A DNA stretch of 26,017 bases, taken from positions 1,625,669 to 1,651,685 of the forward strand of contig BFEA01000339.1 of the NCBI GenBank assembly GCA_003427395.1, written 5' to 3'. Shown here piece by piece: positions 18,761 through 26,017 of the stretch. The stretch's first letter is position 1; each line of letters opens with the position of its first letter. The stretch comes from Chara braunii (Eukaryota > Streptophyta > Charophyceae > Charales > Characeae). The translations under genes and the position numbers were made by a program. The notes beneath the pieces are model-generated. The model saw only the letters and a program-made list of their open reading frames with translations. It was not told where the DNA came from and ran no database searches.

Positions 18761-20960
18761 GAATATTTGGAAATACCACAGTTGTGGAAGTTGTGCAAGT
18801 ATATTACCTATTGTCGTAACCCATCCAATAAATTCGATCGTGACCTGAAGGTTTTACTGTGTCTGTTACTTGGGCTACGACTTACCTTGGATGGAAAGAT
18901 TCATTAGTTGAATACGTGTGTGAAACCTTGGCCTAGATTGTACGAGTTACACGGACTAGACTCCCTTAATCTGCCTAATTGCATTTACATTGGTGCTTCA
19001 CCGTACTATAAATCTTTGTATATTGACAAGACGACCAGTGACGTGGTCACTAGATGGTGCGAACACGTTTATGTTTGTATTTCTCGTAATCCCTATCATT
19101 TCCATCATCATTGAATAAGTTCTATCGGTCTGGGGAATTATGTACTCACCCTGATCGATATTTTTTATGGCAGAGATTTGGACAAACTCGAACGCTTGTA
19201 CATTCAACAGTGGTCACATTTCCTGAATATATGAGGAGTCGGAAGGTCGGGTCGCAAAAAAACTAAGCCCGGGAAAAATTAGCGGTCCGTGAAACATGGT
19301 TGATCAAGTATTTCCTTACCTCAAGCGTTCACCCCTCTTAAGTTTCGTTTGGATTCTACACAACGTTAGTTCTTGAACTTGTATCGCTTGTTGAACGACC
19401 ACCTTTCCATTGGGATGAATGCTTTCTTATGCAAGGTACAAAGAGTGATGTTTGGGATGGGGGGTGGAAGAGGATTTGTGAAGCATTCAAGGCGTCCAAG
19501 GTGAAGTTTGGTTTCACGTATCTGAGGTTGAAGGATTGTACGTCTTTCTTCAAAGCGGGTGGTCTAGCACATGTGACTTATCTTTGTACGTGGAAACCAA
19601 AATGTTGGTACCTTAAGCAATTGTTATTTGGTATTCTTCAAAATCTTAGGAAGTTGTCGAGTTTGAATGGATGGGGTCTGAAGTCGCTGTTACGACTGTA
19701 TAATGTTGTAAAAGATTTCTCTCGAAAATCTACCTGTAAATACCCGGGATATTTGATATGATTTTTCGTGGGCGGTTTAGTTTGAGTATGAGCGCGGATT
19801 CTATTTTTCGTATTAAATTTGATGAACGGTTTAAAGGTTTGGAGTCCAGTAAAGTAATCAATAATTCTTTCATGAAGTGTGATTTGCCTTACTGGTTTCT
19901 ACAACATACTTGGAAAAAAGTTTGCATTGTTTGGACTATAAATCCATCAATGATGGGGAAATTGCGCACAATCGTCGAGTTTATGTCACTCGTGAAGTAC
20001 TTACCTGTACTTGTGCAGGTTTTAACCTCTCGTGTGAGGAAGGTCATTGTGTCTGCGTCCACTTAAATGAACTAGAGGGCACACACCCTCTGTTACATAG
20101 TGCCAAAAATGTCCCGCGCGCATCGAAGGAGGACTGTATTTCCTCTTTCCAACAGAAGATCCGAGACGGTTTTGACGAGTCCGACCCATATATCCGAAGC
20201 TAGTGATGAATGTGTATATGAGCATCAAGTGTTAGATATCAAGCGTTGGTTTAATGAGTTAGTTCTCACTCCTCTGGACAAGAACCCATGGGAAACTGAT
20301 CCTCGGTCCGTCTATCTTCTTTGAAGGTATGATGTCCACCTTTGTACGAAATACCGGATACCATATTGTGACTATTGCTAAAGATCAAATATTGAGGGAG
20401 ACTAAGGAGTATGTTGACGTGGCGAGCCAGAGGAAATTTGCCAGATGGGACAAGACCGGGAGTTTTGGTTCAACCTATATCATGCCCAAATTGAGAAGTT
20501 TATCAACCCCCCTCTTGCATGTATCTTGTGTGCATACTTCGAGTGTGAATTCATGTGTAACCTTGACAGGTTCTAGTGGTGTATTTTCGGCAACTGACTA
20601 ATTGATGACATCATGCTAGTCGTCACTACAAAGAGTCAGGAATTACCCCAATGCCTTGAATTTGAAACTTATTGACGATGGTAGCAAGACCTTTGATTTT
20701 TTGGGTTGTCAAATTCACACGACAAGGTATTTCCCGTACCTGTCTTGTGTACAGATGTCTAAGAATGAGGACTGTGTATGGTCGCATGGACCGTTGCGGA
20801 TACAACCGGGGCAGTCCTTTGCATCCTAAGGATGTAAGAGGCAAAAAAGTGCGGTGATCTGCAGTTACCTTCACTTGATTGGCCGCAACACTATAATTTG
20901 TTCGGAGATCCCATGCAGAGTTCTCACCTTCCATGTCAAACTTTCTTAAAAAGGTTTCCT
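18761..20960 (+). pseudogene. PLE GIY-YIG endonuclease and reverse transcriptase, decayed
   Basis: This continues in the ORF1 C-terminal frame after TGA 18758 and TAG 18905. The GIY-YIG domain lies at about 18980-19235: CIYIG, LYIDKT (G changed to D in the YIG motif), R in TRWCEHV, and after an in-frame TGA (19112-19114) the helix LERLYIQQWSHFLN with the expected Glu. A linker follows at about 19430-19990 with KDCTSFFKAGGLAHVTYL and FMKCDLPYWFLQHTWKKVC. A Cys-rich motif, CTCAGFNLSC with GHCVCVHLNEL, is at about 20007-20075. RT remnants are LDKNP (about 20275), RWDKTGSFGSTYIMPK (ending about 20490), IDD (20601-20609) with IMLVVTTKSQ, FLGCQIHTTR (about 20697) and a thumb-like YLHLIGRNTI. Only about 40 codons separate IMPK from IDD, so most of the palm, including motif A, is deleted. 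The frame changes several times, so no active enzyme is expected. Confidence 0.82.
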
Positions 20961-21472
20961 GAGTGGTTTTTCATGCACGTCTTTGCCACCATACGTGATG
21001 AAGTCTAGCAATTCACGATGAAATTTTTGGAGCAGCAGTTGCTTTCTTTGACTGAACTTGTTTCTTTTTGGTTTGTGTTGTGTTTTCAACTGTGTTTTCG
21101 AGGACTACAGTGTAGAACATATTATAAGAGATGTTCAAGGAGGCTGGCTACTTCGATATATGCACGCCAATGGAAGAGAGGTTCTGATCCTTTGTATTCA
21201 AATAGAGTTCGTACCAGTACTTTAGATATTCGGACAAGGTACTAGTAGTCTGTGTTTTGATTCGATCTTTTCCTTGAAATTTTTGGTTCGTAGCACTTAG
21301 TAGACATGACATGACGTAGTTTTCATTTCTTTCATTGTCGTTGTTACCAGGACAGTTAAGTCTAATAATGCCTATGAGTCAGTTTTGTCTCAGTAGTTTT
21401 GTGTAGTATTTTGGTGTTGAGCATTTCTTCAGCCTGACGAACCAATAGTTGTCTCTGATTTCCGTAGACCGG

Positions 21473-22118
21473 TCTCGAGCGCATCGGCTCCTGCCTTTTC
21501 ACAAAAGGCAAGAACCCTCCCGACCATGCCACGCAAGAGATTAAAAAAAAAAAAAAACAAAGACAACTTGGGGACTACGTCGAAACAATCTCGCGAACCG
21601 CAGAGATGGCCATAGTTGCGTCGTTCCTTCGCCACTCTAGCCGGGTTCGCCAACCGTACTTCTCACGGTCCCCTACGACATAGGTTCTTGCAGGGCACAA
21701 CTTGCCTTCCCTAAGGATTTGTCACCACCCTTAGAGACGTATACCTACCGAGCTACTGACCCACATGCGAAAGCTTTTACATGCAATCGCATAGGGAAGT
21801 CAGCCGAGGGCGTTTTGCCCGTTTCGCTGCAGTACAGGAAACGCTTGGTTAAACGCCGAGTGGACCCGAACGCCGTCCGTCCCCTAGTGTGCTGATCTCC
21901 TAAGTACGGAACATACGTTGGTCAACTCGGATGGTCTCAACCAAGAGTGAAACCACGAGTAATCCTAGTCCCTCAAATATAAAACGAAAAACAATATGCC
22001 AAGGAATTGGACTTAGTACTTCTAAGCCAAATCAATGACAATTTTCGACAATAAACCCCATGTTATTTCAAAAGTAAAGCAAGATTGGTCAACAATCCAA
22101 TCGTGTCGGGTTTCGACT
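21473..22118 (-). mobile_element. Nested insertion: structured repeat family S, copy 3
   Basis: 646 bp absent from pseudo-LTR 1, inserted on the minus strand into pseudo-LTR 2, with CCGG on both sides (21469-21472 and 22119-22122). Read on the minus strand it shares the family S blocks with copies 1 and 2 and ends in CCGATGCGCTCGAGA. Helix P2 uses plus-strand 21756-21764 with 21794-21803 (one mismatch, two G-U). P3 uses TCTCTAAGG with CCTTAGGGA (21729-21737 and 21708-21716), fully paired with one T-G. The 3' hairpin is TGCCTTTT with AAAAGGCA. The insertion shows that family S is a mobile unit of about 0.65 kb. It has no ORF and no TG..CA ends. Confidence 0.8.
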
Positions 22119-22186
22119 CCGGCCATACCGACGGACGAAAGTGGGTGAGGGGACGTATGACTAGTCTGTGGCAGTTTGGTGGATAA

Positions 22187-22233
22187 CCCCCTGATGAAAA
22201 CGACGTGGCAGCCGTTGAAACGCAGTGTCGGGG
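22187..22233 (+). ncRNA. Type I hammerhead ribozyme 2 (in pseudo-LTR 2)
   Basis: Stem I is CCCC (22187-22190) with GGGG (22230-22233), perfect and directly adjacent to the core. The core is CTGATGA (22191-22197), GAAA (22217-22220) and the cleavage triplet GTC (22227-22229). Stem II is AACGAC with GCCGTT and has one A-C mismatch. Stem III is minimal, starting A-T, C-G, G-T. The conserved core is complete, so it is a plausible active ribozyme. Confidence 0.9.
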
Positions 22234-22339
22234 ACACCTTCCCTTTGTTGTACTTCTTCCTATCATGACTCGCTACGACATTTGCTTCTCGTTTAAACTT
22301 CTTTCTCATGATGGACGTTTGAACTCTGTGATTTCATAC

Positions 22340-22352
22340 CTATGTAGCCATG
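22340..22352. repeat. Target-site duplication, 3' copy (CTATGTAGCCATG)
   Basis: Identical to 16637-16649, directly after the end of pseudo-LTR 2. Confidence 0.85.
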
Positions 22353-23412
22353 AGAGTAAGGTCAATTATTTGTGCAGTAATATGACAAATGAGAAATTAC
22401 CATTTTTTTAGAGGCTCCTTCTACTCAGACATTGCCATAAAACACATGGTTCTAGATCGGAGCTATCTGCTGGAGGGAACTATTGGGGGATGCTCTTATC
22501 ACCTCCAATAATAAACCCAATAGATGTTTAAAAAAAGAAAGAAGGGGTTCTATGCAATGTTAGAGTCATGATCTCCACTAACTCAAGAGGTGCCTGTAGA
22601 GCCCTCAACAAAGCTTCAAGCTTAATTTGGTTCAATGGAACTTGGTTCATCATTCACAAGCTACTGATATCCTTCTCAACTGCCACCTTACAGGTTTGCC
22701 CATGACTTATGGGCATGAAACCACCTAACTAACCCTCGGGCCTTCTATGATAAAATTTGGAGGATCCCCCCCCCCCCCTCCTCTTTTTCAGACTAGATAT
22801 GATTTATTCATTATAAAATAGTCAACCAAGGCTTAGAGGTCTGCTTTGTTATCTGTATCCTTCACAATGTAGCAGAGGTAGGCGCAAAATTTTGTTATTT
22901 CAACCACTTGATGGGACGCTGGACCCGATTTTTGGCATGGGATTTGCCATTTTCTCAAACTATGTTCATGGGACGCTGGACCCGTCTTCCAACAGGTGTT
23001 GCTCACTACCAATAGATTGAAGTCATCAACAGAGACAAAACTTAATCTGGGTGGTGCTCATATCATCCTCATATTTCAGGTTTCGTCATTAAGATGTTTC
23101 GCAGGGAAAAAAAAAAAAAAAAAAAAAACACCACGAACTTTCAACCTACAATTCATCCATTTGGTAGGAGTTTTTCGGCACACACGAGTTTGGTGAGGTT
23201 TCCACTCATCCAGACTGATGGTCTGGACAAACGTTTTGTTCTTCCTTTATCTTTAGTGAACCTGTTAGGGACATGATTCCTTCGGAATAGAAGGTTGGTG
23301 AGGTGGTGCATCAATGCCAAAACTTGGTGAGGTTTTGAGGCCTTGCTGTGTTGGCGAGCACTCAACAACTATACTCACTCTAGGACTGGAAAAAAAAAAA
23401 AAAAAAAAAAAA
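22353..23412. other. Unassigned, with short direct repeat TGGGACGCTGGACCCG
   Basis: TGGGACGCTGGACCCG occurs at about 22914 and again at about 22970, and TGGGACGTTGGACCC near 7381. Both loci continue with related sequence (ACCAACGGAATGGAGTCATC and ACCAATAGATTGAAGTCATC). A-runs lie at about 23106 and 23390. No gene could be supported. Confidence 0.5.
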
Positions 23413-23761
23413 CTATGTGGGAGTCACAAAAATAAGTTATAATTGCACTATGGGCCAAGATACAGTTTGCAATTGCACTTCGGGCAGGTAGGGTGTCCCA
23501 AGTGCAATTGCGAACTCTTTCTTGGCCCAAACTGCAATTGTAACTTTTTTTTTTTAAAGGACGCATTTCATTACAAATTCTGAATGAACAATGCCGGAGA
23601 CCTCACAATTCAACCCGTGTGTGTCTTTTGCAGCCTCAACCAGTTGAGCTTAAAGAGTTTTATCTTCAAAATAATTTTTACCTTAAGTTTATCATTTAAG
23701 AACCACTAAATCTCAATCCCTTCCTGCAATTATAACTCGTTTTTGTGACTCCCACGCAGTT
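23413..23761. mobile_element. Foldback/MITE-like element with nested inverted repeats
   Basis: The outer ends are inverted copies. The left has ACTATGTGGGAGTCACAAAA and AGTTATAATTGCA; the right, reversed, has ACTGCGTGGGAGTCACAAAA and the same AGTTATAATTGCA, about 38 bp in all. An inner foldback at about 23432-23545 pairs GGGCCAAGATACAGTTTGC with the reverse of GCGAACTCTTTCTTGGCCC. Poly(A) stretches lie at both outer edges. There is no ORF. Confidence 0.75.
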
Positions 23762-24779
23762 AAAAAAAAAAAAAACACCCATAACCTTTAGATATGGTCA
23801 TCAAATTGACTAACCCTAAGTAAATCAGAGTTGTGGTATTTTACAAACCTGCTTCCAGTGAAGACCGAGATCAGGTCTATATTTCAACAATTCAAGGGTG
23901 TACCAACCGAGGTACGCCAATCGGTACCACGATGACTTGTTCTACAAAACTTTGGAGGCGATTGCAGTTAAATTTATCCATGTCAGTCCGTCATTGAAGT
24001 CAGATCCATTTTGGAAAGTGCATGTGTGAGTATGGGTCTCACTCCACCACTCACCAAATGTGGAAAATGAGAATGATGTGAGAATAGGCATAGCCAATAA
24101 TCGATGCATTTTTCAAGTTTGGGATTCTTGCTACCAGGGCGAGAAGGATAACCAACAACCTAAGGACAGGTTCCCCACCATCATCGAGTGATTTCGTGAA
24201 CAGAAACAAAATCGTTTTGTTTTCTTTGTTTTCCTTTTTTTTTCTTGGCTTCGCTGTTTTTATTTTTTCGGAAACTGGCCTTCGCCAACTTACTCCCTGG
24301 ACACCCAAGGCGGCGACGGGTCGTAGTAGCTAAAGAATGCACTACACGGTGGATTGCAGCAGCGGATACGACATGGAGTGCAACCCTTTTTTTTGCGTGG
24401 CAGCCTGGAAAAGTATGGGGTTTGAATTTAAATTCTTAGTGCCTCCCTGCTAGAGGGCATCTCAGGAAGATGCATCTCCCACAGAAGAGCAAATCGGATA
24501 CGCAGCAGGGGAAATAGGACTGCCGGTCCGGTAGGGGCATTCCAAAAATTTGTTCCCCTCACTGACAGGGGCCTGCACGAAAAGTTCAGAGGTCCAAGGA
24601 CATATTAGGGTAAATTGGCCGTTAGAGGGGCACATCGCAAATAAACGCAAACTTCATGGGCATTTCAAAAATTTTCCCTTATTTTTTTCCTTCTCCTTTG
24701 AAATGCGAGTGTGCCCAACAGCGACCGGGCTTTCACTTGGCCGATCCTAAAAAAACGCGCCCGTACATCAGCCCCGTAT
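23762..24779. other. Unassigned region
   Basis: It contains one CTCCACCACTCACCAAATGT motif near 24043, shared in part with the dispersed repeats near 5813 and 8104. No gene could be supported. Confidence 0.45.
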
Positions 24780-25972
24780 TTTCTTTCAAGGTAGGTCCAA
24801 TACTGATGGTTTAATTTGCAGCCCTAAGACTGCGGTATAGTGGGTTTCTGCGTTTGTGTCAAGGTGTCACATTTTTGGCGGCAGAGGACCAAGACTCAAA
24901 GTGGGTTCTTAGGGGGCAAAAAAAATTGGGGGACTGGTCCTCGGGTGGAAACGGACCCCAAAAGGAAGTGGGGGGGGGTTGAACTGGTCCTTGGGTGAAA
25001 GCGGACCCCCAAAAGAAGTGAGAGCATGTGAACTGCAAAAGGGCCCTCAGGCCCAAGCGTTGAGGCCCATCTTCTCAAAACAGGGGGCATGTGAACTACA
25101 AAAGGGCCCTCTGGCCCAGGCGTTGAGACCCGTCTTCTCGAAACACGGAGGTCAGGCGCAACGAAACAACCGTTTTGCAAGAGGCAACTTTGACGATTTT
25201 CTGTGCTCGGAGGAACCCACAGAAAAATCTGAAATTTTGAAAATCCATAGATGAGGTCATGTTTTTTCCATGAAAAGTTTTAGATTTTTTAAAAATCATT
25301 TAGACTGTAAAATAATCGTCGAACGCATTTGACACATTTTTTTAGGGGGCAAAAAAAATTGGGGGACTAATCCTTGGTAGAATTGCAGACTACCTACAGC
25401 TAGTTCTAGTAGAACCATGACTTTTGGAAAAAGGAAGGACCGGTCCTCGAGTGGAAACGTTGGACCGGTCCTCAGGTGGAAGCGGATCCCAAAAAGCAGT
25501 GAGGGCATGTGAACTGCAAAAGGCCCCTCAGGCCCAGGCATTGAGGCCCATCTTCTCAAAACAGGAAGGTCAGGCGCAACGAAACATGCGTTTTGCAAGT
25601 GACAACTTTGGCGATTTTTTTGTGCTCGGATGAACCCGCAGAAAAATCTGAAATTTTGAGAATCCATAGATGATGTGTTCTTTCCATGAATAATATAAGA
25701 ACATTTTTTTAGACTGCGAAATAATCGTCACGCCAATTCGACACATTTTCCATTTTTGCCACTCAGCCATTTGTGGGCCAACTTAAAGAGTACTCCAAAT
25801 TCAGTGAGTTTTTGTGCTCAGAAGAATGCGTGAAAAAACCTGAAAATTGGAGTACTCGTAAATTTTGTTGTGATCTTTCCAAAAAAAACACTGAATAATT
25901 TTTTAAAAATCATTCCAACTGTGAAATAAATCGCGGCCGCAATTTGACCCATAGTTCAATTTTGCCATTCAG

Positions 25973-25975
<3 letters not shown>
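24780..25975 (+). repeat. Repeat family B, long copy with internal duplication
   Basis: Non-coding repeat with an internal tandem duplication: about 24905-25300 and 25335-25740 share TTAGGGGGCAAAAAAAATTG, GCATGTGAACTGCAAAAGG, GAGGCCCATCTTCTCAAAAC, GGTCAGGCGCAACGAAACA, GTGCTCGGA and AGAAAAATCTGAAATTTTG. The 3' part (25740-25975) matches the inverted copy at 9375-9640, and the 5' part matches 15330-15700. It contains a GCGGCCGC palindrome near 25932 and ends directly in (CT)n. Overlapping frames in the duplicated part encode similar peptides, but they contain no recognisable domain. Confidence 0.75.

Positions 25976-26017
<42 letters not shown>
25976..26017. repeat. (CT)n microsatellite at window edge
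   Basis: A CT dinucleotide array that runs off the right edge and directly follows the end of repeat family B. Confidence 0.95.

Larger units (their letters stand above)
16650..22339 (+). mobile_element. Penelope-like retroelement with pseudo-LTRs, hammerhead ribozymes and N-terminal GIY-YIG
   Basis: The 5,690-bp element is bounded by a perfect 13-bp direct repeat. Within it, in order, are pseudo-LTR 1 with a hammerhead ribozyme, a (GA)n expansion, a zinc knuckle, a coiled-coil and basic ORF1, a GIY-YIG domain, a linker, a Cys-rich motif, RT remnants, and pseudo-LTR 2 with a second hammerhead and a nested 646-bp insertion. PLEs are retroelements whose RT is related to telomerase; they typically carry hammerhead ribozymes and pseudo-LTRs. 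The GIY-YIG domain N-terminal to RT is the permuted layout of the Naiad/Chlamys clade. The coding part is broken by stops, frameshifts and an RT deletion, so this copy cannot move by itself. The diagnosis rests on motif order, the ribozymes and the duplication together. Confidence 0.88.
21237..22339 (+). repeat. PLE pseudo-LTR 2 (3'), interrupted
   Basis: A direct repeat of 16669-17188, split by the insertion at 21473-22118. The left part matches to about 21470 and the right part resumes at about 22119. Without the insertion and one short duplication it is about 450 bp. It carries hammerhead ribozyme 2 and ends at the 13-bp target duplication. Confidence 0.87.

Noticed and set aside
21473-22118. 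Solo LTR of a Ty3/Gypsy or Copia element
   Set aside because: A 4-bp duplication would fit, but the ends are not TG..CA, and the copies show RNA-type paired changes. Not fully excluded.
25089-25667. Similar minus-strand and plus-strand peptides in 24859-25667
   Set aside because: They arise from the internal duplication of family B; overlapping frames on both strands and no domain.
1-25976. Even spacing of GA arrays (about 1, 9.2, 17.3 and 26.0 kb)
   Set aside because: The spacing is similar, but the flanks of the arrays at 1 and 17282 differ from those of the family B arrays, so I see no common higher-order unit.
1-26017. CRISPR array, bacterial operons, or rRNA genes
   Set aside because: No regularly spaced identical repeats with unique spacers, no tight ORF strings with ribosome-binding sites, and no recognisable rRNA segment.

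Overview
The window is eukaryotic, repeat-dense, mostly non-coding DNA with no intact host gene that I can recognise. It has long (GA)n/(CT)n arrays, poly(A)-tailed tRNA-derived SINEs, foldback and MITE-like elements, and one large Penelope-like retroelement (PLE). From memory, the zinc-knuckle, coiled-coil and basic ORF linked to a GIY-YIG PLE resembles charophyte green alga (Chara-type) sequences. That host assignment is inference and no database was searched.

Layout. 1-88 is a (GA)n array at the window edge. 89-1140 is unassigned, GC-rich and GTACCC-rich. 1142-1875 is a degenerate tandem array with a recurring GCTGCC(G)AAATTTT motif. About 3000-3608 is copy 1 of a structured repeat family, here called family S. 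3905-4392 is a minus-strand SINE with a 41-nt poly(A) tail. 4446-5756 is a cluster of palindromes and foldbacks. 5915-6275 is a MITE with long inverted repeats. 8197-8345 is a second copy of the SINE. 8770-9200 may hold a decayed LINE fragment on the minus strand. 9201-9374 is a (CG)n(AG)n array joined to repeat family B. 10382-10724 is a chain of hairpins with tRNA-like Pol III boxes and a U6 snRNA-like 3' part. 11602-12350 is a dense run of short perfect hairpins. 13284-13673 is a weak exon candidate. About 13800-14381 is family S copy 2, followed by a (TTA)n array. 15330-15700 is an inverted copy of family B, and 24780-25975 is a longer plus-strand copy ending in (CT)n.

The centrepiece is the PLE at 16650-22339. 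It is flanked by a perfect 13-bp direct repeat (CTATGTAGCCATG), which I read as a target-site duplication. Two direct pseudo-LTRs each carry a type I hammerhead ribozyme. Between them, in order, are a zinc knuckle, a coiled-coil and basic ORF1 with a SAP-like end, a GIY-YIG endonuclease domain upstream of the reverse transcriptase (RT), a Cys-rich motif, and RT remnants including I-D-D. This N-terminal GIY-YIG order is the permuted Naiad/Chlamys arrangement. The element is decayed: it has stops, frameshifts and an RT palm deletion. Its 3' pseudo-LTR is interrupted by a 646-bp minus-strand insertion, family S copy 3, bounded by CCGG on both sides.

The three family S copies differ in sequence but keep the same helices through paired changes. 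They are the strongest candidate here for an undescribed structured RNA. Expression and activity cannot be judged from sequence alone.
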